DNA of 64,000 nt from contig NC_092525.1 of the NCBI RefSeq assembly GCF_037038585.1, positions 29,476,367-29,540,366 of the forward strand, in the 5' to 3' direction. A model generated the notes under the pieces. The model searched no databases. It worked only from the letters and a program-made list of their open reading frames with translations, and was not told the origin of the DNA. A program made the translations under genes and the position numbers. This document shows positions 1 through 13,000 of this stretch, piece by piece; the first letter of the stretch is position 1; every line of letters starts with the position of its first letter. This stretch comes from Patagioenas fasciata (Eukaryota > Chordata > Aves > Columbiformes > Columbidae).

Positions 1-1050
1 GACTTTCCAGTTTGGAGTAAGAATTCTGAAGGAGGAGGGGATATGACTGACGTTTTCCAAATCATGAAGGCAGCTGACAGCAAACAGATGCAGAACTGCT
101 GTTTGCCAAGTCATGCAATGTCAGAACTTCAGGGTGTGCAAACTATGAAGAGAGCAATTTAATTAAAATAATAGCTATAATAGAAAGTGAATGGTAAATT
201 ACTGGAAGCCAATGCAGCATGTTGTGGAGGATAACATAATCAACTGGCTCGAAAGGGGAATGGAAAAAATAATGGACTAAGAGTCCATAAACAAATGCTA
301 GGGGAAATAGGCAGAAATGTACAGTATAGCATCCCTAATCCAATGGCCATTGATGCTGAGGAATCCTCAGGGAATATACTGCAGAAAGGGTCCCACTGCT
401 GGAGACATACTGGGGTAGCTGGATCACTGGTTGGACCCAGAAGCTTATGTCTGGCCTTCTTACACCTTCTCTGAGCAATCTTGGGCCAGGCCTACTTGGA
501 GAAGGGGCTGAGCAGTTCCTGTGCTGTTTTTCCCTCTACTGTAATCCCTTAGAAGGAATAAAAAGAGGAAAGATGTGTGGGAGAGAAAAAGGAGTCATCC
601 TGCAATAGCACTTTGGTGCTTGTGTAGTCTTTCCTGGAAATTCACCCACAGGTTCCTGGTATCTCTCCACTGTTGGTTTTACTAGTATTTGTGATACAGA
701 TACAGACCTTGATGTCTACAGGGCTTGACTGCCCTCTCAGGGTCTCTGTTAAGTACTAAGTCATTTAAGTCAGTAGGAGTTGGCCTGTGATTTCAACAGG
801 AACAGATTCTCTGCCAGAAACAATGAATGAATAGATAGAGCTTGTAGGGCTCACTTTAGGGGAGGCTGCTCTTGTGAAATCACAATGAAGGCCCTTGCCA
901 GGGGATCTCCTCCCCTGTTGCCCGATTTTTGGTGTTTTCCAAGACACTTAATGATTTGGGCAGAAGCTTGTCCTATGGAGGTCTAAAGTTCACAGTGACT
1001 TCTCTTTTTATTGAAATTTACAGAAGGAATATGGTTTCTCCTTGCACTAG
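1..1050. other. Left edge, no assignable gene
   Basis: No reading frame here resembles a protein I know. Around 398-455 the plus strand reads like the degraded 3' end of an old CR1-type LINE (listed separately). If the unidentified plus-strand gene described at 1051-21776 is real, this stretch is its intron or an upstream exon region, but I found no convincing acceptor-donor pair here. Confidence 0.4.
398..455 (+). repeat. Ancient CR1-like LINE 3' fragment
   Basis: The block contains the pattern CTGGAGACA-TACTGGG-TAGCTGGAtCACTGGT-TGACCCAG, then TTATGT. This resembles the 'tactgggctagatggaccattggtctgacccagtatggc' 3' end of old sauropsid CR1 elements, with many substitutions. I recognised it by memory of that consensus; the boundaries are approximate. 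Confidence 0.4.
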
Positions 1051-4000
1051 TTCTCATCAAGCAATATGCAAAGCCTCTGCCCTGGCAAAAAAATCAAGAA
1101 CAACAGCTCCAGCCCAGCAAGCACTTTGAGAAGGGCTCAGAGACACCTGGAGGTCCAGGTAAGAGTCGCTGTCACAGGGCTTGTCTTTATGACAGGAAAG
1201 TGGTCTGTAGAGCAGTGGGCTGTGACAAGTCCAGCCAGGTTTTCCCTATGAAGTCACCTCAGGTTATAGAGATGCATTTTCCCCTGCCTGGGACTGTGCT
1301 CAGGCACACCAGTCGCCCTTGTGTCCTCAGAGCAGGGGTTTATCCCAGCAATACATACCATGCAGCAATGCTAATGCTAAAATGAGCCTGGATTTTAAAA
1401 GATGATTGCAAAACCTCACTCCCTGCAGCTAGTTCAGGGTGCGCTCTTCCTTAAAATGTAAAGCTCAAACAGAAGAAGATATGTATTTTTAAACTTCTCC
1501 AGGAATGTCTTCAAATTATTTTGTAGGTATGCTGAAGGGAACAGTTAATATATCCCATGACAGAGGTGCTGTTACATGCCGGAGATAGCACAGGAGGCTG
1601 TGTGTTTGCAGGGATACGCTCCCCCTGGTTTCAGGGACCAGCAGGGCCTGATGGTGATGTTTAAGGCTGAATGATGACCCGTTGTCTTCAGCTGCGGCAG
1701 GCCATTCAGCTTTATCGACTTGCTGCTGTGCTGGACCAGGTAACTTCTCTGGTCAGACCATGTCCCCCTGCAGGGAACCTGATTTTGAGTGGAAATTCCT
1801 CACAAGTGGTGAATATACCATTGTCGTTTATAATTAGCTGTGCTCTTTCTGTTGTATTTACAAGGCCTATTTCCTTGTCCAGCATGTCTGCCCTTTTAGT
1901 CCTTTCTCCCCACAAGATAATTGCATCCTGTAGTCAAGCCGTCTCGTATTTATTTGATAAAGAGATGGTTGTAAGCCTACCCACGTCTATAAAGCATTTT
2001 CTACAGTGGTAAATAACCCTTGTGGTCTTTTCTAAATGCCCTCCAGCACTTCAACATACACTCTACCATGTTGGAAAAGTTCTGTGTATGATCTTCCAGT
2101 GCTGTTTCTGCCAATGCCAAAGGTGATTTTGCTTCTTTACTCCTTCTCTGTGCAGCTCTGCTTCCATAAACAGCCTTTTTTTACATTTGCCACTTTTTTT
2201 TGTCAGAGAACCAGTGCGGGAAATAAAGAGTAAGTCAATTACTTATTCCCATTATGGTTTCTCAGTCCTTTGTAGTATACAGTCCCTCAGAGATGTTCTT
2301 GGTGCTGTTTTTTGAAACAGAAAGTAATGTGATACAAAGTCAAATGCCTCATGAGTACAAATACCGTAAATCTAGTTTTTCTCATAAAGCCTCTGTTCCA
2401 TAAACCATGCATTTTAAAAATAAATGAGGGAAGCGGTTATGTTAGGGAAACTACCTCTCATGATCTGCTGTCTGTTCTGTGGCTCAACAGCCTTTAAGCC
2501 TCACAGTCTTTTTGGGTCTACATGCTATGTATCCTGCCACCAAAGTGTTGCAAGTTATGCTAACAGAAATAAGGGAATGCTTGTAAAAGAAGTGATGTGC
2601 TTTGCTGTTAGCTACCAGGCATCTTAGTAGTTAAAATGTATTGTTTCAAGTGCCTGGGCAGCCACTCAAGCAGGGAATCTCCTGTCTGTGTCTCTGCACT
2701 TCCCACCGAGGAGTCCTTCTGATGCTGTTGGAGTTCACAGAACGGCCAGATGTGTGTCTATGAGACACAGGGGTATGAAGTTCCCCTTACTCACTGTGTT
2801 CTTGGTTCCTCTTACTGATTCTGCTGTGTTCAAATTTCGTTGTGAGTGAAACAAGGGGCATGGTTTTTTGACAGGTTGAAAATTTACTGTTACAAGGACA
2901 CCTTTTGCTTTTGTCCTTTTTAAAAAAAGCAAACATATGTTTTATGAACAGATGTGACAGAAGGTCTGGGACTCTGTGCTTATGTGACTTGAAGCAGGAC
3001 AACAATGACTTTTCTTTTTTCATTGCAATAATGAAAACTATACTTGTAAGTGTTAACTGAACCAGAAAGGAGCGAATGAGGAAACCAGAATGACTTTATT
3101 GCTCTTTGCTGTGCTTAATTGTAAAAAACAGAATGTTGTGACCTAATGCTCTTGATTTTTTCTCTTAAATATTTTATATTTCCTTTGAATGAGAGGCAGA
3201 TATGGGACATCTGCTCTCAGCATTTGGAAGAAATGGTGCCATAGATGTTGAACGAATCCATATTCCCAGCACATGTATCTTGTCTTGAATGCTTCCACCT
3301 ATCTCAGACTGTTGTATTTTATGTTGTTCTTTCATATTTATTAAGGGCTCAGAGACTGTCGGTTTTAACAGTGATGTAACTTTGAGACACTACTACCAGT
3401 TGAGCCACAAAGCCTCTTCACTTTGGCTAGCTAAACCTAGTCGATTAAACTAGCATTTTACATTCCCATGCACTTGGTGCGCATGGAAAAAAAACAGCAC
3501 TAGATCCTTCAGCAGTATTTCTAACATGCAGCTGAAGAGAGAACTTCAGAAAATAGGGCTGGAGTATTTACTGGCATTGTATCTTGACCTCCAGCTAATG
3601 GGCGTAAGCAACAAAATCTTACACAAATTGTGCGTTTGTTTGCTTGTTTCAATATCAGAAATACATATAAAATAGTTAAAACACGCGGTTTTAAAAATAA
3701 CATCAAATCTGTATCTGCTATTGTTTCTACTAATTCCCTGTGCAATCAAAATTCAGGAACATTTTGTCCCTCCGTATATGTCCAAGCATCATAATAGTAG
3801 AGTAAGGCAAGACAGCACGATTCTTCATTGCTGAATTATTCATTCAGGCACTCTTATCTAAAAAGCATACAGGAATAAACTTTTTGGGGAGATAATTTAG
3901 TTTTTGTAGATAAGCTCTGGGAAAAAGGAAAGAAAAATTCCTTCTCACAAACAAAATATAAGTCCAGCATCACATTGATGTTGAGCCTTTTGTTCTAGTT

Positions 4001-7000
4001 CATAGTCACAATGGCCTTGGTGCTGATAACAGAGCAGGGATGGAGCAGATAGCAAGAATTTGTATTGATTAAAGAACATCCCTTCTTTCAAGAAATTGTG
4101 ACAATGTTGGCATAAACCATTCTTCCCAAGTTGTCGAAGTTGAAGTGAAAAGCAAGAACATGGCAGAACAGCACTCTACTTGGTCTGCCAGCCAAAAAGT
4201 GGTATATCTGTAGAAGCAGCTAAAGAAAGGTATAGGATATAGGATAATTTATTTCCACATCTAAAAGCTGAAATTCTGTCTTCAAAATATAAGTGTAATG
4301 AAATATCCTGTTTATTAGATCTATGAACTTACTGACAGAACTTAATTCTTCTTTGTCTTGTTCCCTGTTTGTAGCAAGTATCCATCGCAGCAAGCAGTTG
4401 AAGAGCACACTTCACCAGCAGTCCACATGTAAGATGATTCCTTTTTCTGGCCTGTGTGTAGCTCACTGTTAATTCAATAGAATAGGGCTGCATAAACCGT
4501 CACAATCTGCACTTCTTTGGACATGAAAATCCACCCCCTAAAACCTGTTTTAGTTTTTGTTGGCAAAGCCCTCTTGTTGCAGAGATGAGAGCCACGTGAG
4601 GAGCTTTGAGTCATGATCAAGGCACCTGTTTAGCCTTGGGCTTGATTGAATAGCGAAGAGAAGGAAAAGACTGTGTGAGATCAATGCTGACTCACCCCCA
4701 AGGTTTCTGTAGTATTTTATGTGTGCACACACATAGTTTTGGAACCAGATCCAGGTAAGGAGGTAACAAGATGATTGTAGAAAGATCCAGGTAAGGAGGT
4801 AACAAGATGATTGTAGAAAGATCCAGTGAAAGGGAAGTGAGCTTCACTGTGATGTAGAGCATAGGAATGACCACACTAGGTCAGACCAAGCAGCAGTTAA
4901 AAGTTAATGCCTAAAAAATCCTATAAAAACATGAAGCATTGTAATATATTTTCCAAGTGCACTCCTAGCCTCAAACAGTTTTGAAGCTCAGGAGTTTCCT
5001 GAGTCAGTTTGCTTCACTGCATTTAGTAACTAGCAATGGATTTGTTTTCTATTTGTGTTGTCACTTGCAACTATGTAAATTCATAGCATGCACAGTATCT
5101 TTGTTTGCAAGCAAGTACAGCTTTGCTGAGTTTGATGTCTTGTGGTGGTATGTCTGGGAGCTTTTGAAGTTTCTATTTTATACTCTTTTGGTTTGTGTTC
5201 TTTTCAAAATGAAAGGGAGCAGGAGAAAGTTTGAGCAGCCTTTCAACACTGAGCTATCTAGATTTCCAGATATGTCTGGGACACAAGAGAATGTAGTGTG
5301 AAAAACTCTGTGCAGCATTGCCACATGCTGTCAGCAGCAGGCGGGAGGGATTTGGTAGTGATCCCACAAATTATAGATGGAAGGCTGAATATGCAAAATC
5401 TGTTAAGGAGTAATTCTACATACAAGCTGTATTGCAAATTACTGTATTTAGTACAGTACAAGTGAGTAATCAATTACTTACACATTTTAAAAACTCTAAA
5501 TTGGACATTTAATGTTCAAATTTTTGTTTAAAAAATGTAAGCTGATTTGATAATTACTTTTAAAATTAGGTCAAGTGTTTTCTATAAAATAAGGATGGGA
5601 AGAAAACTTGATTTTTAAAATTTTTATTAAGAGTTTATATTTGAATCAGAGTGGAATGTTAAAAACTCTTTAAAAATCCCTGTTTTCATGCTATATCTCT
5701 TTGAAATTAAAACTGAGGTTATTTCATTGGAGTAGTGTTGCAATCACATTAAATTTTAAACCGTAGCTTGGTCACTTTTTAGGTTGGTTAGAATGTTATG
5801 TCAGTTCACAGAATTGCTTTACACCTAGCAAAGTTAAGAAGATTTCTTGTCCAGAAGGTGTATGGTAATTTAGGATAATGTTCCTTTGTGAGACCTAGAC
5901 CCTTACAAGGAAATGAAATCAAGGTAAATGAGGTTAATTTTGATGTGGGGGAAATTGGGTTTTTTTTGACTCATTGAAGCACTGCAGCAGAATCTACTTA
6001 GGCTTCTTGCAGAGGAATTGTTTGCCTTCGTGGTTTTTTTTTTTTCTGTTACACTGTGCTACCCTGTTCCATTTGTGAAGTATTCAATGGGGCAGGGGGG
6101 TGGCTGTGACAGGTTCAAGCAGGAGCAAGACTGGGTGCCCCGACACCTCCTCCTGTTCCTTGCAAACAAAACTAAAGCCTTCACTATGCTTTTCACAACC
6201 ACCATGGGAAAATATTTGCTGTAGGTTATTCAGATTCTAAGAGAGTGAAATGTTTTTAGTATGTAGAAATCTTGACCAGGGATTGTTAAAGAAGAATGGC
6301 TGATACATTGTTCAATGTCCCAAACTGTAAGAGTAATAATAAACCAGAGTAGACAGTAGTAATAAAACAGATGAAATATTGGGAACCTTACTGAATTGGT
6401 AGAACATTTTAAAAATCTCATAGAATTTGTAAAGGATTGTTTATATAGGTGTTGTTTCCACTGTTAATGACAAAAAACTTAATTTCAAGGTAGCATTTTG
6501 TATGTATGATTTATCAAAATGAATATGTGAAACAATAGACCAACAGCATGAAGCACAGATGAAACAAGAGCTTCTTTTGTTGGAGCCTGGGAAGAGTGTG
6601 TAATCAGAGCTCAAGTCTATGACACTTGACAAGAAAAACTGTCAGTTCTGAACCACAAGATTAACATCCCTGCCTGTACTTAAAAGATGAATACCTCTTT
6701 TTAGTTGTATCTTTCCTGCAGTTGAACTGTCAAGCACAGACATCATGAAAGCATGTTTTTTGAGTGTCTTCAAAGAGCCGTCCTCGGGCTCTTGTTTTTT
6801 TTATGGAAGGAGACAGAAGTCTGCAGTCTAGATAAGGGAACATAGTACAGTGCATCTTCTAGGTCACCCCAAGATTATGGCCTATACACTAGTTGTACAA
6901 AGAAGCACCTTAAATTTCATATAACATGCTTGATCATTTTACTTACTGATCATTTAATTTCCCAGCTTTAAAGAGGTCATAATTAGATTGAATTAAAAGC

Positions 7001-10000
7001 ATGAACTTTTTTGAAAATATATAATATAGTGACAGCTGGTTTAGAAGTTAAAGTATGAGAAAATTTGTGGCTATTGTAGGCCTACTTTTCCATCCCATTT
7101 AATCTGTTTTGCGATTTGAAGTTTGTGATCTGCAGATATGTCTAAACACCCTTGCCAGATGAAAAATACATCTTAGGAGGGCAAAGCATATTTCTGGACT
7201 GATTGTAGTCTTTCAATATCCCTCCACTTAGCAGGGGTAAGAGAGAACATAGAGCCAATCTCGTCTCAGAGGTGTACAATAAAAAGAGAATCAAAAAATG
7301 CAAGAAGGGAAGCTCCAATTGTATATAAGCAACAAATTCATTGTGAGGCTGGTTCAGCACTCAAAACAGCCTGCTCAGCAGCTGTAGAACCTCTGTCTTT
7401 GAGGATTTTTGCAATTCAGCTGGAAAAGACCCTCATCAACACAACCTAACTGTAAAGTTAGCCTTGCTTTGGTGGGACATTGGACTTGGTGATCTCCTGT
7501 GGTCATCCACACTTAAATGTTTCTGTAATTATGCATGGTAGGAGCTTTCAGGAGATACCATTGCTCGTTTTGTAATGAGCAGTGTAATTCTCATAGAAGA
7601 TCAAATGAAAAATATTCAAACAGTTCAGTACACTGGTCTTTGGCAACAATCAGCAACCAAACTTTCACAGGAGAATGCAAGAAACACCCCTAAGACAGAT
7701 TTAGGAACAGCTGCTTCTACAGTATTGATCTTGTTTGATACCTGATATTGACTCCTTAAGTGTAAGTCTGCAGGCATGAGACTTGGTCTCTCTTCCAAAT
7801 CACTGGCATTAGTCATAAGCCTAAATGTCCAGTAATTTTATGACTCCTTTTAAAGTGCTGTCCGGAATTACTTCCTGTGAAAAAAAGCTGCATAGGTTAA
7901 TTGGACACTTTGTGAAAAGTATTTCCTTTGACTGGTTTAAAATACTTCTCCTTTTTGTCCCCCCTCTTTTTTTTTTTTTTTTTTTTTGAATTATGATGCA
8001 GAAAGAAAGTTTGTTATCTACCATTTTTCTAATAATCATAAATGTGTGCAAATCTGTCTTACTCATATCTTTTCTAAATGAGAAAAGTCACCAAGATATC
8101 ACTCTTTTAAGTGTTTATATTTAGAAATGCTTTTCACATGTCAATAATCCCTGTCACCCTCTCCAAAACTTCTAGTGCAATGTCACTGTTCATAGGCAGT
8201 GATCAGTCTGGTACTTTCTATTCCAAATGAAGCTCCATTGTTTAGGTATCTTGAAGGAGTTATAATGTTTCTTGTATTATTCTGCAGCTCATTCCTAGCA
8301 GATCCTAGTATTTTGAGATATTGCTGTTTTAAGCCGACAAGGTGACTGATACCAAAAGAAGATATTTCATAATTTCCAATCCAAATCACGCATGATAGGG
8401 CAAAAGGAGAGCCTGCTCCTTACTGAAAACTGATTTCTCACACATGCCCCCCTGGTTTTTTCTGCTGGGATTATTTTTGACTGGATCAGCTCCTGAATCC
8501 AAATTGTTGTAGGGTCTTACTCATATTGAGGCTAGTACAATCAAACTCGTGGTCATCAGCACAACGACAGAGCCATCTCCCATACTTGCATCAATTGAAA
8601 GTGTCTGTGAAACCAGTTGCTCTTGATGGCTGACCTGTTTTAACCATAGATGCACACTCAGCAGACAGCTTTACTGAGCTGAGAGCCGTGATTGTTAATT
8701 GCCTGCTTAGTAAAATGCACACTAAACTTGTAGTAGGTTTAGTAGCTTCATCTAAATGTTCATTGTTCAGCATGTCACATAGCAAAAATTTCCTGTAGGA
8801 AGTTGAAAGCAGTTAGCTTCCCTCTGAAAGTCTTTGATATTTATAAAGCCTGACCTGGATTTTCCAAGGAAGTTGATTGAAAAATATTATCCATTTCCCT
8901 GAAAGTGTATTTGGTGACCACATTTAGGATTTACTTTAGAGTATCCTTGTTTGAAAAGCGTATTCAAGTCAATCTTTATTCCCAGAAAGAGCTTAAGGTT
9001 GTCTTAACATTCTTTGAAATGCAAAGACCTGTACTGTAGACATAAATGAGATTTGTCAGAGATTACACAGGGTACAGGATTCAGCCCTTGCAAAGGAAGA
9101 TGTGATGATGGGCTATATCTCTCCTACTATGGCCCTGCAGTGTTTTGCAGCCGTATCCCTTTCCTTTTCAGATTATTCCAAATGGCTCAGAATCAGCCAT
9201 GCATAAATCACCAATATAATCCAAAGCAAATTAAAATATAGATTTCCTCACTATGGGAAGTTACAAGAACTTTTGATGAAGAACTTTTTTTCCTGTTTTT
9301 AATGAATCAGCATTGACTAAAAAAGGTAAGTTTAAACTTCTCATTAGTATTAGTTATAGAAAACACCTCTTTTGATCCTCTGCTGTTTGAGAGTTTTGAC
9401 CTGTACATCTGTTCTGGATTACCTGTTTTATGACCACATCAGCCACATCCCAGGTGCAGCCATGAAATCCAGTATGTGCTTCCATGTGTTGCTGAGATAA
9501 CAACTCTTCAGTGTCCTCCACCGCAGCAATGGCACTAACCAAGAGTCACACTGGGTGGAACAGAGAGACACCAGGGACACAGGACAAACTCGGGGCTGTG
9601 AGCTCAATCTGGGGGTTCAGTGTTCCCTGCCCATGGAGAAAGCCTGCAGTCTGGACCCAAGTGCTTTCCCTAAGGAACCTGGTGAGCAGAATTAAAACTG
9701 TAGATGAATGTGTGCTCTGAGTTACTTCTAGCAGTTTTGCCATACAAGTGACACACATTGGTATGTCAGCAGCTTCCCAGCATTGTTTCAAACTGGCAAG
9801 TTGGTCAAGAATACATGATGTTCCTGTCATCTTGTATTATCACTCACTTGCTCAACAACAACAAAAAACCAAAAACCCCCGAAATTTTGTGTCAAAATCC
9901 GTGAGTCAAGGACATAAATCTACAAATTGCTGATGTTTGTCTTCCTACTGTCTACTCATAAAGAAAGTGCTTAGGAAATAATTTTTCTGTGATAATCTAG

Positions 10001-13000
10001 AGTCAGCTGGTTTAGAAATGTATCTGTGTAATATCTGAATTTGTGTCAACCAACAGCTGTGCCTTTTTAGAGAAGCGTAACTATAGTGTGAACTGACAGC
10101 CATCCTTGCAGCTATTTAATCCCCTGACCTAAATGTGGGTGTTTGTCACAACCACCAACACTACTAGTATTTGCTTCTAAGATTAAAGGGGGAAATAATG
10201 TCTCTATCTGCATGTTGTTGTAAAGCTGTGCCAGAGTAGGTTTTACTCTGTTAATTACTAAAATCTGTAAACTGTTAAAGTAAAAGCTGGTGCTGTTTAA
10301 GATGCTTTTTTTTTTGGATAGTAGAAGACATTATTTTAAATACTGCTAATAGCTATGATTAAATTTGGTGGATGTTTAATTTAACTTTGCTAATAAATTT
10401 GTCTCCTTTCCGAATGGTTGAGTTGCAATGGTGTTTACAAGGTAAGAAGTAACTAAGTTGATCCCTCTTTTTTTTTCTTTTTTTTTTTTTACACCATACA
10501 TAAGTCATCCCAAAGGCTAAGATCTGTTTTGTTAGTCTTTAAAAATTACTGTGGTTCTCACATAAAGTAATGATCTGAGCCCAAAAATCACGTATTAACA
10601 AAACACAATGCTTTTCAAGTGTGTAAGTAAAGTCAGTACACTTCACTGAGGCTTCAGTAAGTGTTTTCTGCGCTGTGACCCAGCCCTGTGCTCCATGCAA
10701 GATGTGTGACCGTAGAGCTGTGGGGCTGTAATTGCAGAAATGTTGCGGAGAGGAGACAGGGTAGCAACTTGCGGGACAGTGGAAGGATGGCCATGGAAGC
10801 ACCAGGACTCATGCAGCACAGTGACCTATGTTCTCAGAAAGTTTTCCAGATTAAGCAGTTTTCCTGCAAAGGTTTTCCTCTTGATTTTGTGCATAAAATC
10901 CTAAAAATTGCCATAAAATCACAGTTGATCCTAAGTTGAGACCCCCCCAGACGCATAAGTGAAAGTTGTTTCTGAATAACTCTTGTCCTGTTTTCTTGTT
11001 TGTAAAGGGAAATTATATAGGTCCTGTGCACTTGGGAGTATTAATGCTCTACTGGAACAGCGGTGGTACCGCACACAAGCTGGGTGCTAGATTTTGTTCC
11101 AGAAAAGCAAATTATGCTAAATTCAAACAGCATGTGAGGCACTTTTGAACTTTTGAGAGCTCTGTTAGCGTGAAAATAAAAAGATGGGTTGTTAACCTGA
11201 TACTAGAGAGATTTAAAATATCATTACCATCATTACCAGTGATGTGCAGAAATCTTCAAAATAGTTATAAATTTCACAATCATTACAAAATAGTAAGAGC
11301 AGTCAGGCAATGCAACTAGGAACCCAGAACCATGGATCCCAAATCCTACTTTTTGACTCGGTCTTTTCTAATATACCTTTTAGCAATTGATTTCACTTGT
11401 CACAGTCCATCTGTCCTGTATCTTGCCTTGTTGCACAGTTTTGTCTTATAGGCATTATAGTGAAGCTTCATTTGAGTAAATCCCCCTCTAACTCCTAAGA
11501 GAAAGATGCTGGGCCGGAAGAGTGCTCTTCCTCATATGGTGGTAGTTTGAGTACAGGGTAGATAAAGCTTATGTAGGACTAAAATTATTGGAAGGAGACT
11601 TTTCTTGAGGTTCAAAATATTTGTTCAAGTTTTCTTTAATCTGGGCTTTTTGTGGATTTCACCTATCTCGGTTTAATTGAAGGTCAGTCTTACATTTATG
11701 TGAGAAAAAACAGTCTTGTTTTTTTCCTGGATGAAGTTGTGAAACCTAAGGAATTTCATGCAAGAAATTTTGTGACATTTCCATCACAGCTTCCCAGCAG
11801 TTTAGAGGCAGTCTTAGACATCCTCTGAACAACGCTCCGACACCTGAACAAGGAGAACTAAAAGAAAAACGTCCTTCTTTCAAAGATGTCTGTGGTCTAA
11901 TAACTGTTATTTTGCTAAGGACTGGGAGGTAGTTGCAAGCCTTCACAAATCTCCAGATATACAAGGGGGCCCATTTTTGCTAGAATTTGACTATATGTTA
12001 ATGTAGACTTTATTTTTTGGCTTGCTTGAGCTGGAACTCCCAGACAATCCTTGCTGCCTGCACATTAAAATCTCATTTTGTCTAAGTTGTTTGAGCCAAG
12101 GGCTTTCCAGGAGGGGTGACTCAGGCACGGGGATCTCCAGATTCACACAAGGTCCTACCACTCCAGGCTCCGGGGGTGCAGTTGGCCCCGGGAACTTGAG
12201 CGTAAACTCAAGCACAGCTACAGCATTATATATGTGAGCTTAATTTGCTTCAGTTTCCTGTGGTTTAAAGAACAAACTGTCCGCTGCAAAAAAAACTCCA
12301 ACCAAACTCTTCAGAAACAGGTGTCTCTCTTCTGTTCATGCAGAAATAAGGTGAATCCCATAATGCAGTGTTCCGTTTCAGAAAGTATCATGAACTGCCA
12401 TTTACTGTAGCTGCCTCTGCAAGCAGCTGCGGTTCGTGGGAATATCTCAGCAGAATGGAGCCTCTGCCCAGTTAGACTGTAGGAGGGGCTTCAGAGTTGT
12501 CCTTGAATGCTTTCTCCATCTCCAATTGTTCTAGTTGGGATGAAGTAAAATGGTTTTGCAAGGACAAAGGTTAGCTGGAGCCAGACTGTGCTTCTAATTC
12601 TGTAGTTTAACAATACCATGATATTGTAATGCTTCTGTAAGTAGATGTGAATGTGAGTAAAGGGACAAGAAGGGAAATAAATGTAAATTTGGAGCGAAGC
12701 TGAGGAAATACACATAAAGCAGGAAAGAAATGAATTTGAAAGTGAGGCAGAGAAAATATAAATACAAGCAGAAAAATAAGTAAAAATAAAACAAACAACA
12801 ACAAGAAAGAATGTGTTTGTTTGTTTTTAAATTTAAGCCCATTTGATCCTATTTGTCATGAGTAGCCAGTTGTGCTGCAACTGAGTCTGTGAGCTGGAGG
12901 TGCTGACAGTCTACAGTGCAAAAAATGGGCATTGGGTTGCTCATTTCTTCACAGATTCACACACTACAGCCAGCGGCACAAATACAACAAATAGTGAAAA

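Noticed and set aside
1011-1385. A 124-codon plus-strand frame with a hydrophobic stretch (IWFLLALVLI)
   Set aside because: It would use an acceptor at 1023 and end out of phase with the next candidate exon at 1692. The frame starting after the acceptor at 1050 fits the phase chain instead.
12594-12842. An 82-codon minus-strand frame rich in Phe, Leu and Tyr
   Set aside because: The plus strand is a purine-rich A/G tract whose complement simply reads as TTT/CTT/TAT codons. Low complexity explains it.
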